DNA of 64,000 nucleotides, taken from NCBI RefSeq assembly GCF_007829885.1, contig NZ_VIWW01000002.1, forward strand, positions 372,001-436,000, given 5' to 3'. Position numbers and translations under genes: made by a program. Numbering within the stretch: position 1 is the stretch's first letter; each line of letters opens with the position of its first letter. This DNA is from Streptomyces brevispora. GTDB lineage: Bacteria; Actinomycetota; Actinomycetes; Streptomycetales; Streptomycetaceae. Under the pieces are notes generated by a model, which worked only from the letters and a program-made list of their open reading frames with translations, did not search any database and was not told the origin of the DNA. Shown piece by piece: positions 8,241 through 16,638 of the stretch.

Positions 8241-8323
8241 GGCGCGCGGCACGGAGCGGAGCCGTGCGGCCCTTCGGCTGCCGCCCCGTACCCCGTACCC
8301 GACGCCTCTCTGTCCCCGTAGTC

Positions 8324-8382
8324 CTCCCTCCCGTCGCGGTCCAGGCATGCGCATCGCATTCCTGGACCGCGACGGGAGGGAG
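8324..8382. terminator. 22-bp perfect hairpin
   Basis: The arms at 8324-8345 (CTCCCTCCCGTCGCGGTCCA plus GG) and 8361-8382 are perfectly complementary over 22 bp with a 15-nt loop. It ends the ATPase transcript and insulates the aldehyde dehydrogenase gene downstream. Confidence 0.85.
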
Positions 8383-8429
8383 TGTGTGTGTGGGGGCCCG
8401 CGTTGCACCACCGTGCTCGGCGCGGCACG

Positions 8430-8456
8430 GTCGAAGTACCGAGGCGTCGAAGTACC
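8430..8456 (+). repeat. Direct repeat GTCGAAGTACC ahead of aldehyde dehydrogenase
   Basis: GTCGAAGTACC occurs at 8430-8440 and 8446-8456, spaced 16 nt start to start, just before the AAGGAGG ribosome site at 8462-8468. Two phased copies suggest a regulator-binding site, or a short duplication with no role. Confidence 0.45.
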
Positions 8457-8476
8457 TAGGCAAGGAGGCCACAGTC

Positions 8477-9889
8477 ATGCCCATCGCGACGGTGAACCCC
8501 GCGAACGGCGAGACGCTCAGGACGTTCGACGCCCTGGGAGCGGACGAGATCGAGCGGCGGCTCGCCGCGGCTGACAGCACCTTCCGGGAGTACCGCACCA
8601 CCCGGTTCGGCGAACGGTCCCGTCTGATGAACCGGGCCGCGGACCTCCTCGACGAGGACCGGCAGGACATCGCCCGCACCATGACCCTGGAGATGGGTAA
8701 ACCGGTCAAGGCGGCCCGCGCGGAGGCCGCGAAGTGCGCGAAGGCCATGCGCTGGTACGCGGCCCACGCCGAGGGACTCCTCGCCGACGAGCACCCCTCG
8801 CCCGCCGACGTCGAGGACTCCGGTGCCTCCCGCGCCTACGTCCACTACCGCCCGCTGGGCACCGTGCTCGCCGTGATGCCGTGGAACTTCCCGCTCTGGC
8901 AGGTCGTACGGTTCGCGGCGCCCGCTCTCATGGCGGGCAACACGGGGCTGCTGAAGCACGCGTCGAACGTGCCGCAGACCGCGCTCTACCTGGGGGATCT
9001 GTTCCGCAGGGCCGGATTCCCGGCCGGCTGCTTCCAGACCCTGCTGGTGGGCTCCGGAGCGGTCGAGGCGATCCTGCGCGACCGCCGGGTGGCCGCGGCC
9101 ACGCTGACCGGCAGCGAACCGGCCGGCCGCGCGGTCGCCGCCGTAGCGGGCGACGAGGTGAAGCGGACCGTTCTGGAGCTGGGCGGCAGCGACCCGTTTC
9201 TCGTCCTGCCCTCGGCCGACGTCGCCAGGGCCGCCCGCACCGCCGTCACCGCCCGGGTCCAGAACAACGGGCAGTCCTGCATCGCCGCCAAGCGGTTCAT
9301 CGTGCACACCGAGGTGTACGAGGAGTTCGCCGAACGCTTCACCGTGGGCATGCGCGACCTGACCGTCGGTGACCCGCTGGAGGAGTCCACCGACGTCGGC
9401 CCGCTCGCCAGTGAGCAGGGCCGCACCGACCTGGAGGAACTCGTCGACGACGCCGTACGGCAGGGCGCGGGCGTCCTGTGCGGCGGCGGCCGGCCCGAGG
9501 GCCTGAGCGGCGGTCTGGAGCATGGCTGGTTCTACGCCCCGACCGTGCTCACCGGCATCACGCCCACCATGCGGATCCACCACGAGGAGACCTTCGGTCC
9601 CGTCGCCACCCTGTACCGGGTGAACAGCCTCGACGAGGCGGTGGAGCTCGCCAACGACACCCCCTTCGGGCTCAGTTCCAACGTATGGACCCGCGACGCC
9701 GAGCAGAGCCGGCGCTGCGTGCGCGATCTGGAGGCGGGCGGGGTCTTCTTCAACGGGATGACGGCGTCGCACCCCGCGCTGCCGTTCGGCGGGGTGAAGC
9801 GCTCCGGCTACGGCCGTGAGCTCGCCGGACACGGCATCCGCGAGTTCTGCAACGCCACGACGGTCTGGTACGGACCGGAGCCGCGCTGA
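8477..9889 (+). CDS. NAD(P)-dependent aldehyde dehydrogenase, succinate-semialdehyde dehydrogenase-like
   Basis: The ATG at 8477 has AAGGAGG about 8 nt upstream and yields 470 residues, the normal ALDH length. Motifs in order: VMPWNFPLWQVVR for the cofactor domain, TGSEPAGRAV, LELGGSDPFLVLPSADV carrying the general-base Glu, NNGQSCIAAKRF with the catalytic Cys, EETFGPVATLYRV, and the C-terminal LPFGGVKRSGYGREL. The overall pattern resembles the YneI/GabD-type succinate-semialdehyde dehydrogenases, which oxidise the semialdehyde to succinate. It is isolated between two large hairpins, so context does not refine the substrate. A much longer upstream in-frame extension overlaps the terminator and is rejected. 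Confidence 0.92.
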   Translation: MPIATVNPANGETLRTFDALGADEIERRLAAADSTFREYRTTRFGERSRLMNRAADLLDEDRQDIARTMTLEMGKPVKAARAEAAKCAKAMRWYAAHAEGLLADEHPSPADVEDSGASRAYVHYRPLGTVLAVMPWNFPLWQVVRFAAPALMAGNTGLLKHASNVPQTALYLGDLFRRAGFPAGCFQTLLVGSGAVEAILRDRRVAAATLTGSEPAGRAVAAVAGDEVKRTVLELGGSDPFLVLPSADVARAARTAVTARVQNNGQSCIAAKRFIVHTEVYEEFAERFTVGMRDLTVGDPLEESTDVGPLASEQGRTDLEELVDDAVRQGAGVLCGGGRPEGLSGGLEHGWFYAPTVLTGITPTMRIHHEETFGPVATLYRVNSLDEAVELANDTPFGLSSNVWTRDAEQSRRCVRDLEAGGVFFNGMTASHPALPFGGVKRSGYGRELAGHGIREFCNATTVWYGPEPR

Positions 9890-9908
9890 CCGCAGGCGCC
9901 GAGGCCAC

Positions 9909-9965
9909 GCGCGGCAGGGGCCCGGACGGATGCCTCCGATGCATCCGTCCGGGCCCCTGCCGCGC
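9909..9965. terminator. 25-bp perfect hairpin between convergent genes
   Basis: The arms at 9909-9933 and 9941-9965 are perfectly complementary over 25 bp with a 7-nt loop (CTCCGAT). It lies between the converging aldehyde dehydrogenase and baeRF-like genes and should act in both directions. Confidence 0.9.
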
Positions 9966-10004
9966 CCACCCTGTGGCAAACGGTGCCGGGTCGCCGCGAT
10001 GGGC

Positions 10005-11120
10005 TCAGTAGCGCAGCGTCGCCGCGATCCGCCCGTGCTCCTTCAGCGAGTCGTCCGCGACGAACACCACGTCGGCCCCGCTGTCCAGCGCCGCCTCGAC
10101 CAGCTCGTCGACGATGTCCTCGCGGACCTTCTCGTCCGCGAGGTCCACGGCGTCCCCGGTCACCGGCTCCAGGTGCTCCTGGGCGACCCGGACCGTCTGC
10201 TGGTAGTGCTCCTCCACCGCCACCAGCCCGGCACGCGCCTCCCGCACGGCGGCCCACACCTCGTCGAGACCACCGGCGAAGGCCCGACGGCCGCGTGCCT
10301 CGTCCAGCTTGCCGTCGATCTCCGCGGTGAAACGCTTCTGCCTGGCCTCCAGCGCGGGCTGCAACTCGGTGAGCAGATCGCTGGGCGTCGTGTCGGCGGG
10401 CGCGCCCTTGGTGACCCGCCCGGCCGCGGCCAAGGTGCTCTCACCGACGTCGTCCAGCAGTGCGAGTGCGGGGGCGAGGCCGACCAGGTACAGCGGGCGC
10501 GGGTCCGTGGCCAGGACCCCGCGCAGCTTCTCGTCCACCGTGCGCAGGAACTGGCGGGTCTCCTCGTCGCTGAAGGTGCTCGGGGTGTCGCCGATCCGCT
10601 CCTCGCGCTGTGGGTTGGGTGCCTCGCGCGGAGCCGTCAGCGGGAAGCCGCCGATGTGCTCCTCGTGCGCGGTCTCGGCCGTGCCGCTGAACAGCGACGC
10701 GTGGTCGGCGGAGACGGTGAGTGCCCAGAACGGCTGGGCCTGGGCCTTCGCCGCGACCAGGTTGCGGGTCAGGTAGGTGTCGCTGAGCACCACTCGTTCG
10801 GGTGCTGTGCGGGGGAGTTGCCAGATCTGGTACTCGTCCGCCGTCGCGAGGATGACCAGCGCGTCCAGGGCCCGGCGCGGATCGACCTCGGCTACCGCCC
10901 GGTCGAGTTGCTGCTTGATGGCGGTCCGGACCTCGCGGTCGACCTTGGGGTCGGCATCGAGCCGGCTGCCCGCGGCGGCTACCAGATTGCGCAGCCGGAC
11001 GGCGTCCTGGGCGTTGTCCGGTGCGCGGCGGTGCGTCGGCATGGTCAGGGACAGGGCGGGATAGGGCTTGGTCGCCCGGAGCTCCTGCAGGAGACCGGCG
11101 GTCAGTGCGTCCGTGTCCAT
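10005..11120 (-). CDS. baeRF3-like protein (bacterial archaeo-eukaryotic release factor family)
   Basis: The 371-residue protein starts at the ATG after GGGAGGGA. N-terminal LLQELRATKPYPALSLTMPT (about residues 10-29), central LYLVGLAPALALLDDVGES and C-terminal VFVADDSLKEHGRIAATLRY match the three-domain layout of baeRF proteins. These are bacterial relatives of eRF1/aRF1 proposed to act on stalled ribosomes or nucleic acids. The GGQ peptidyl-tRNA hydrolysis motif is not visible. No signal peptide or membrane segment is seen. It diverges from the DUF1269 gene, sharing a roughly 120-nt intergenic region. The family call is from overall pattern, and the function is not established. Confidence 0.75.
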   Translation of the reverse strand: MDTDALTAGLLQELRATKPYPALSLTMPTHRRAPDNAQDAVRLRNLVAAAGSRLDADPKVDREVRTAIKQQLDRAVAEVDPRRALDALVILATADEYQIWQLPRTAPERVVLSDTYLTRNLVAAKAQAQPFWALTVSADHASLFSGTAETAHEEHIGGFPLTAPREAPNPQREERIGDTPSTFSDEETRQFLRTVDEKLRGVLATDPRPLYLVGLAPALALLDDVGESTLAAAGRVTKGAPADTTPSDLLTELQPALEARQKRFTAEIDGKLDEARGRRAFAGGLDEVWAAVREARAGLVAVEEHYQQTVRVAQEHLEPVTGDAVDLADEKVREDIVDELVEAALDSGADVVFVADDSLKEHGRIAATLRY

Positions 11121-11239
11121 CTGTTCCCTCCCGGGGATTTGGCGTGCTGCCGTGCGAAGCGGGTGATTCGACGAGTCAATTCATACCGTTTGATCATAAT
11201 ATGGGCGAATTGGTGATCCCGGTCCAGGAGGTACGCGCG

Positions 11240-11734
11240 ATGTCCACGCCCACTGTGTGGAAGTTCCAGTCCGCCGAAGGCGCGGAGACGGTGGAGGCGA
11301 CACTGATCTCCCTTCAGAAGGAGGGGCTGATCAAGATCCTGGACGCCGCGGTGGTGAGCTGGCCCGCGGACCGGTCGAAGCCGCGGACGAAGCAGCTGCT
11401 CAACCTGGTCGGCGCGGGTGCGCTGAGCGGCACGTTCTGGGGAATGCTCTTCGGTCTGATCTTTCTGATGCCGCTGCTGGGCGCCGCCATCGGTGCGGCG
11501 GCCGGGGCGCTCGGCGGAAAGCTGGCCGATGTCGGCATCGACGACGAGTTCATCGCCGAGGTCAAGGAGAAGGTCACGCCGGGAACTTCGGCGCTGTTCC
11601 TCCTCACCATGAACGAGGTGCCCGACCGCATCAGCGCGGCGTTCCCGGGCGGCGGCGCCGAGCTGCTCCACAGCAATCTGGACACCGGTAGCGAGGCCCG
11701 GCTCCGCGACATCTTCGGAGAGGACGAGGCATGA
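11240..11734 (+). CDS. DUF1269-family protein with glycine-zipper membrane segment
   Basis: The ATG at 11240 follows CCAGGAGGT; 164 residues. The N-terminal part (TVWKFQSAEGAETVEATLIS and then LQKEGLIKILDAAVV) is the DUF1269 alpha/beta domain. Residues about 55-90 form a hydrophobic Gly/Ala-rich hairpin (GTFWGMLFGLIFLMPLLGAA followed by IGAAAGALGG). A C-terminal region KEKVTPGTSALFLLT follows. Such proteins sit near stress-related genes in actinobacteria, but the role is unknown. It diverges from the baeRF-like gene and ends at its own hairpin. Confidence 0.87.
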   Translation: MSTPTVWKFQSAEGAETVEATLISLQKEGLIKILDAAVVSWPADRSKPRTKQLLNLVGAGALSGTFWGMLFGLIFLMPLLGAAIGAAAGALGGKLADVGIDDEFIAEVKEKVTPGTSALFLLTMNEVPDRISAAFPGGGAELLHSNLDTGSEARLRDIFGEDEA

Positions 11735-11739
11735 CCCCT

Positions 11740-11770
11740 CGGGAGGGCGCCCGGCGTCGGCGCCCTCCCG
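11740..11770. terminator. 12-bp hairpin after DUF1269 gene
   Basis: CGGGAGGGCGCC (11740-11751) pairs with GGCGCCCTCCCG (11759-11770) across 7 nt, six nt after the stop codon. It is followed by short near-repeats of CCTTCGTACTC between about 11790 and 11835. Confidence 0.82.
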
Positions 11771-11855
11771 CCGAACGCCTCGCCTGTTCCTTCGTGCCCC
11801 TTTCCTTCGTACTCCCTTCGTACTCCTTTCGTAATTCCGAGCAGACGGAGAGTCC

Positions 11856-12422
11856 GTGAACCAGCCCAGCCCCTTGCGGCGCGCCCTCGGCCGCCGTGCA
11901 GCCCGCAGCCTGCCCCCCGCCGTACTGGCCGCGGTGATCGTCGCCGGTACCGCCGCCTGCGGTAGTTCCGACACCTCCTCGCCGGGCACGGCCAGAAGCA
12001 CCCGTACGGTGTCCGAGGAACCGGCCGTGTCCCCGAAAGCCTCCCAGAGCCAACGCTCCCACGAGGACTTCGCGGCCTCGGTCTCCGCCGAGGCGGAGCG
12101 CAACCGGCAGAAGGCCGTCGCGACGCTCAAGGGCGTGAAAGGGAAGGGCAACGCGATCGGGGACGTCTCCGTCAGCGGCCTCGCGGTGGAGCCCTCCGAA
12201 CAGTTCCGCAGCGCCCTCGTCCGGGTGACCAACCCCACCGACAAGGCGGCCTTCTACGCGGTCCGGGTGGATTTCGTCGACTCCTCCGGCAAGGCCCTGG
12301 ACTCCGTGGTGCTCGGCTTCGCCGACGCCCCGCCCGGCCGTATGGTCAGTCAGCATGCCAACAGCCGCAAGGCCGCGGGTGTCAAGACGTTCCCGCGCAT
12401 CGTCCAGGCCGAGCGCGGCTGA
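11856..12422 (+). CDS. Secreted lipoprotein of unknown function
   Basis: The GTG at 11856 starts a 188-residue protein with an Arg-rich n-region (PLRRALGRRAARSL), a hydrophobic core (PPAVLAAVIVAGTA) and the lipobox T-A-A-C, predicting lipidation at about Cys35. The mature part is Ser/Thr-rich (about 36-70) and then folds into a domain with SALVRVTNPTDKAAFYAVRV followed by DFVDSSGKALDSVVLGF. This resembles beta-sandwich (FxLYD-like) domains of cell-surface lipoproteins. Function is unknown. The glutaminase gene starts 14 nt after its stop, so the two are probably co-transcribed. Confidence 0.85.
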   Translation: MNQPSPLRRALGRRAARSLPPAVLAAVIVAGTAACGSSDTSSPGTARSTRTVSEEPAVSPKASQSQRSHEDFAASVSAEAERNRQKAVATLKGVKGKGNAIGDVSVSGLAVEPSEQFRSALVRVTNPTDKAAFYAVRVDFVDSSGKALDSVVLGFADAPPGRMVSQHANSRKAAGVKTFPRIVQAERG

Positions 12423-12436
12423 CGGTCGGGACCACG

Positions 12437-13774
12437 GTGAACGCCGCCACTGACGCGGTCACGGACGCACTGCGTGACCTCCACTCCCGGTTCGCCGGGA
12501 TCGACGACGGTGAACTCGCCGACTACATACCGCAGTTGGCCCTCGTCGACCCCGAAGCCTTCGGGCTGGCCCTGATCAGCATGGACGGTCACCGGTACGG
12601 CGCGGGGGACGCCGGTGTCCCGTTCACCATCCAGTCCGTGTCGAAACCGTTCGTCTACGCCCTGGCCCTGTCCGTCCTGGGAATCGACGAGGTGTCCCGC
12701 TGGGTGAACGCCGAGCCCAGCGGCGAGGCGTTCAACGCCATCAGCCTGGAACTGGGCACCGGACGGCCGGACAACCCCATGGTCAACGCGGGCGCCATCC
12801 TCACGACCGCCCTGATCCCCGACACTCCCGGCGCTCCGCGATTCGGGCGCATCCTCGACTGTCTGAGCCGGTTCGCAGGGCGGATGCTGGACGTCGACGA
12901 GCAGGTGTACTTCTCCGAGGTGGTCGCGGGGGACCGCAATCGCGCCCTGGCCTATCTGATCCGCAGCACAGGACCGCTGCCCGTGGACCCGGTGGCGGCG
13001 GTGGAGACGTACTTCCGCCAGTGCTCGGTACGGGTCACGGCAATGGACCTCGCCGCGATGGCGGCGACCCTGGCGAACGGCGGCGTCAACCCGCTCACCG
13101 GGGACACGGTGGTCACGGAACCCGTTGCCGTCCGGGTGCTGGCCGTGATGGCGACCTGCGGGATGTACGACGCCTCGGGGGACTGGCTGCTCCGAGTGGG
13201 GCTGCCGGCCAAGAGCGGGGTGTCCGGCGGCCTGATCGCGGCGGGACCCGCCCGGTTCGGCCTGGCGTCGTACAGCCCACTCCTCGACCCGACCGGGACC
13301 TCCGTACGCGGCCACCGGGCGATCGGAGCGCTGTCGGAACGGCTCGGCCTGCACCTCATGCACAATCCGGCCCCGGCGGGGTCCACCGTCACCCTGGTCA
13401 CCACCGCCGACGACCTGCCCTCCGCGCCGAAGGCGGAGCGGGAGCGCGCCCGGCGCGAGCGGGTGGCGGTCGTCGCGGCCCAGGGCGCTCTGGACTTCAC
13501 CGCGGCGGAGCGGGTGCTGTACGCCCTGGACGAGGCGGACTCGCGGGAGGCCGTCGCCGTGGTCCTGGACCTGCTCCGGGTGACGGACGTCGGCACCGTG
13601 GCCCGTGCGATGCTGCGCAGCGGATTCGCCGGGCTCACGGCCGGCGGCCGGCGCACCGCGGTGGTCGACCCGGCCGGCCGGCTCCGGGAACCGGGCGACG
13701 AAGTCGTGGCTCCGTGGTGCTTCGCCACCCGTGAGGAGGCGGTCGCCTGGTGCATCAGGGAACCGGGCGGCTGA
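12437..13774 (+). CDS. glsA: Glutaminase with C-terminal STAS domain
   Basis: The 445-residue protein starts at a GTG. It hydrolyses glutamine to glutamate and ammonia. The serine beta-lactamase-like fold signature TIQSVSKPFVYAL (about residues 64-76) contains the nucleophile Ser of SxxK. ELGTGRPDNPMVNAGAIL, GGVNPLTGD and LPAKSGVSGGL are further glutaminase motifs. The last roughly 100 residues (VVAAQGALDFTAAERVLYAL to the end) form a STAS-like domain, as in many actinobacterial glutaminases, where it may be regulatory. No signal peptide is seen, so the enzyme is cytosolic. It probably shares a transcript with the upstream lipoprotein gene. Confidence 0.93.
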   Translation: MNAATDAVTDALRDLHSRFAGIDDGELADYIPQLALVDPEAFGLALISMDGHRYGAGDAGVPFTIQSVSKPFVYALALSVLGIDEVSRWVNAEPSGEAFNAISLELGTGRPDNPMVNAGAILTTALIPDTPGAPRFGRILDCLSRFAGRMLDVDEQVYFSEVVAGDRNRALAYLIRSTGPLPVDPVAAVETYFRQCSVRVTAMDLAAMAATLANGGVNPLTGDTVVTEPVAVRVLAVMATCGMYDASGDWLLRVGLPAKSGVSGGLIAAGPARFGLASYSPLLDPTGTSVRGHRAIGALSERLGLHLMHNPAPAGSTVTLVTTADDLPSAPKAERERARRERVAVVAAQGALDFTAAERVLYALDEADSREAVAVVLDLLRVTDVGTVARAMLRSGFAGLTAGGRRTAVVDPAGRLREPGDEVVAPWCFATREEAVAWCIREPGG

Positions 13775-13994
13775 GCCGCACTGCATGGGCGCGGCGACCG
13801 GCACCACGAGCAGGGTCACCGCCATGTACCGGACCAGTACCGCCGGCCCGGACTTCCGGTGGCGTGGCCGCCGAAGCGGCGGCCGCCCGGCCCCGTCACC
13901 ATCAGGCCGGCGACGTCGCCACCCGGGTGAGCGGGGCGGCCGCCGCGGCGACGGCCACGCCCGTCAGCACCGGCCGGACGGAGATCCGAGGGGG

Positions 13995-14819
13995 CTACCA
14001 GATGGCGCCCACCCACTCGGGGTGGTCTATGAACGGGTTCCGGTTGTGCTGGTACTGGTTGAATATGACGTCGTTGCGCCGCTTCTCGAAGGTGTCCGGC
14101 GGGTCCTCCTGGCTCCACGCCTTCAGTACGGAGAGCCGGCCGATGTGCGGTGCGGAGCCGTTCGACACCTGGTCGTTGGGTTCGAGATCGGCGAAGGAGT
14201 CGTCGCCCTCGTACCGCACCGCCATGTAGAGGATCATGCGAGCGACGTCGCCCTTGACGGCGTCGCGCGGTTCGAAGGAGTCGCTGTCCGTGTAGTTGCC
14301 GGGAGCCCCGCTCACCTGGCTGCCGCCGCTGTCGAAGTCCTTGTTGCCGCGGATGGAGTTGACCGACACGTCCGCCGGGCGCAGATGGTGGATATCGGTG
14401 CCCGGGCCGGTGGCCGTGCCGAAGTCGCCGTGGGACTTGGCCCAGACGTGCTCACGGTTCCACTGGCCGACGCCGCCGCCGTTGTCGCTCTTGGGCTCGG
14501 AGCGGCCGGAGTAGAGAAGGATCACGTTCGAGGAGTTCGACGGGTCCTGGTCCGTGGCCTTGAGCGCGTCCCAGACCTGGCTGTAGGTGAGCTTGGACTG
14601 GTCGCTGATGATTGTGTGCAGGGCGCCCTTGAGCGCGGTGCCGGTCTTGCCGAGCGCGCCCTGGTAGTACGTGTCGTCCAGCGCGCCGAGCGAGGTGGCG
14701 GCGGCCGCCGGGGCCCGCGGGGTGTCGGCCGGTGCGGCCGCTGCAGTGCCGGTGAGCGCAGCGAAGGCGGCGAGCGTGGCCAGCAGAGGGCGCCGGTAGG
14801 GAAGGTGACGACGGGACAT
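13995..14819 (-). CDS. Secreted endonuclease I-family nuclease
   Basis: The 274-residue protein has a Sec signal peptide (about residues 1-31; hydrophobic LLATLAAFAALTGTAAAAP). The catalytic region contains NREHVWAKSHGDF (about 122-134) and TDIHHLRPADVSVNS, the His-metal finger signature of the EndA/NucM/Vvn family of non-specific, metal-dependent DNA/RNA nucleases. FNQYQHNRNPFIDHPEWVG is the conserved C-terminus. Its probable roles are extracellular nucleic-acid scavenging or degradation during development. The ATG follows GGAGAGGA. About 250 nt separate it from the divergent small gene at 15072; no PHO box pair was found there. Confidence 0.93.
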   Translation of the reverse strand: MSRRHLPYRRPLLATLAAFAALTGTAAAAPADTPRAPAAAATSLGALDDTYYQGALGKTGTALKGALHTIISDQSKLTYSQVWDALKATDQDPSNSSNVILLYSGRSEPKSDNGGGVGQWNREHVWAKSHGDFGTATGPGTDIHHLRPADVSVNSIRGNKDFDSGGSQVSGAPGNYTDSDSFEPRDAVKGDVARMILYMAVRYEGDDSFADLEPNDQVSNGSAPHIGRLSVLKAWSQEDPPDTFEKRRNDVIFNQYQHNRNPFIDHPEWVGAIW

Positions 14820-15071
14820 GTGGGGTGTCCTCTCCGGAAACTACGTGCACCGCGGCGCCGACGCAGGGTGGGGGCGGCTCCGCGGTGGTCGTGGGGTACG
14901 TGGTCAGCGGGAGCCTTCCACACGCAACGTTGCCCAGGTGTGAACGCTGCGTACCTATCATGTGCAGGTCAAGTGAGGGGTCGGTTCCGGGGTGGCCGGA
15001 CGTTGCGGCAGGGCATCGGATGCGCTCCCGTCGGTGCGGGGCGAGAATTGCCGCAAGGACGAGGAGGCGGC

Positions 15072-15272
15072 ATGAGCGACGAGCCCGAATCCGTATCCGT
15101 AAGGCGGGGAGTGACCCCCGACAGCCTCTTGCACACCGGAGCGACCGACGATCCGTCGCCCGAGGACCTGGTGCTCGCCTCCGGGCGGGACCTGACGCCG
15201 CACACTCTCGAGTGGGCGCGGCGCAGGCTGGCGAGTGAGGGCCGGGCGGCCCTCGACAAGCGGCTGCCGTAG
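15072..15272 (+). CDS. Small conserved Streptomyces-type protein
   Basis: The ATG at 15072 follows GAGGAGGCGG and yields 66 residues. The protein is charged and soluble, with the segments VRRGVTPDSLLHTGATDDPS and PEDLVLASGRDLTPHTLEWA. I recall similar short unannotated proteins in Streptomyces genomes, but no function is known. A longer same-frame opening running back across the nuclease gene is an antisense artefact. The strong ribosome site and conserved-looking sequence argue it is real. Confidence 0.75.
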   Translation: MSDEPESVSVRRGVTPDSLLHTGATDDPSPEDLVLASGRDLTPHTLEWARRRLASEGRAALDKRLP

Positions 15273-15359
15273 CCGTTGTTCCGTGTCGCGGCGGGGGAGT
15301 GCGGTCGCTCCTCACCGCCGCGGCGGCCGGAAGTGTGCGGGTGTATCCCGCTGCTCGGT

Positions 15360-15365
15360 TAGCCT
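15360..15365 (+). promoter_or_regulatory. Possible -10 (TAGCCT) of a leaderless transcript
   Basis: TAGCCT fits the actinobacterial TANNNT -10 consensus and ends 9 nt before the ATG of the methyltransferase at 15375, which lacks a clear ribosome site. No good -35 was found. Confidence 0.35.
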
Positions 15366-15374
15366 GAACGCACA

Positions 15375-16532
15375 ATGAACCGTTTGACGACGTCAGGGGC
15401 CGGTTACGACCTCGCCCGATTCCCCGAGGACCCCCGCGACCCCTTCCGTGCCTGGGACGCGGCCGACGAATACCTGCTGCGGCACCTGGACGGGATCGAC
15501 GGAGCCGAACCGGTCGACCTGTCCGGCAGCGTCGTCGTGGTCGGCGACCGCTGGGGCGCACTGAGCACGGTCCTGGCCGGCCACCGTCCCGTACAGATCA
15601 CCGACTCCTACCTCGCGCAGCGGGCGACCGCGGCGAACCTGGAACGCAACGGGGCCGGCGCGGACGCCGTACGCCTGCTGTCGGCGCGCGACGCCCCGCC
15701 GGACCGGATCGACGTCCTGCTCGTACGGGTGCCCAAGAGCCTCGCGCTCCTGGAGGACCAGCTGCACCGGCTCGCGCCCGCCGTCCACTCCGGCACCGTG
15801 GTCGTCGGCACCGGGATGGTGAAGGAGATCCACACCTCCACCCTCAAGCTGTTCGAGCGGATCATCGGCCCCACCCGCACCTCGCTCGCGGTCAAGAAGG
15901 CCCGGCTCATCCACTGCACACCGGAACCGGCCCCGGCCCGCACCCCCAGCCCCTGGCCCCACCGGTACGAGCTGCCCGCCGACGTCGGGGCCGTCGCCGG
16001 GCGGACCGTCGTCAACCACGCCGGGATCTTCTGCGCGGAGCGGCTCGACATCGGCACCCGCTTCTTCCTGAAGCACCTGCCCGGGCGTAGCGGCGCCGAG
16101 CGGGTCGTCGACCTCGGCTGCGGGAACGGGGTCCTCGGACTGGCCGCCGCGCTCGCGAACCCCGAGGCCGCGCTCACTTTCATCGATGAGTCGTATCAGG
16201 CGGTCGCCTCGGCCGAGGCGACCTTCCGCGCCAATGCCGGCGCCGACGCCGAGGCCCGTTTCGTCGTCGGCGACGGAATGGCCGGCACCGCGCCCGCGAG
16301 CGTCGACCTGATCCTCAACAATCCGCCGTTCCACTCCCACCAGGCCACCACGGACGCGACCGCCCGGAACATGTTCCACGGCGCGCGGGCCGCGCTGCGC
16401 CAGGGCGGCGAGCTGTGGGTCGTGGGCAACCGGCATCTCGGTTACCACACCCAGCTGCGCCGGACGTTCGGCAACTGCACCACGGTGGCGGGCGACCCCA
16501 AGTTCGTGGTGCTGCGCGCCGTCAAGCGCTGA
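15375..16532 (+). CDS. RlmG/RsmC-type rRNA guanine-N2 methyltransferase
   Basis: The 385-residue protein has two related halves, typical of RlmG/RsmC: a degenerate N-terminal methyltransferase fold (about residues 1-190, VVVVGDRWGALSTVLAG) and an active C-terminal half. The SAM-binding motif is VVDLGCGNGVLGLAAAL (about 241-257), the acidic motif FIDESYQAVASAEATFR follows, and the catalytic N-P-P-F motif is ILNNPPFHSHQAT (about 314-326). E. coli RlmG methylates G1835 of 23S rRNA and RsmC G1207 of 16S rRNA. The length and the DLGCGNGVLGL/FIDES pattern favour RlmG. No ribosome site is evident, so it may be leaderless. Confidence 0.88.
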   Translation: MNRLTTSGAGYDLARFPEDPRDPFRAWDAADEYLLRHLDGIDGAEPVDLSGSVVVVGDRWGALSTVLAGHRPVQITDSYLAQRATAANLERNGAGADAVRLLSARDAPPDRIDVLLVRVPKSLALLEDQLHRLAPAVHSGTVVVGTGMVKEIHTSTLKLFERIIGPTRTSLAVKKARLIHCTPEPAPARTPSPWPHRYELPADVGAVAGRTVVNHAGIFCAERLDIGTRFFLKHLPGRSGAERVVDLGCGNGVLGLAAALANPEAALTFIDESYQAVASAEATFRANAGADAEARFVVGDGMAGTAPASVDLILNNPPFHSHQATTDATARNMFHGARAALRQGGELWVVGNRHLGYHTQLRRTFGNCTTVAGDPKFVVLRAVKR

Positions 16533-16638
16533 CACCGGCCGTCCGGGGGCCGCGTGCCCCTTCCGGATTCTTGCAACGCGTTCTACTGTGTGCGCCGCCG
16601 CACACGGGCGACGCGACCGCGAGACTCCTGGAGGGGCC

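Noticed and set aside
13775..13994. Possible membrane-protein remnant between glutaminase and nuclease
   Set aside because: Minus-strand reading has an Ala/Val-rich stretch before a stop, but it is too short and too generic to assign.
13605..15071. Extension of the small gene at 15072 back through the nuclease region
   Set aside because: It would be antisense to a complete endonuclease I gene; the ribosome site and conserved start are at 15072.
14820..15071. PHO box upstream of the secreted nuclease
   Set aside because: Only one GTTCAC-like half was found, with no second repeat at the required spacing.
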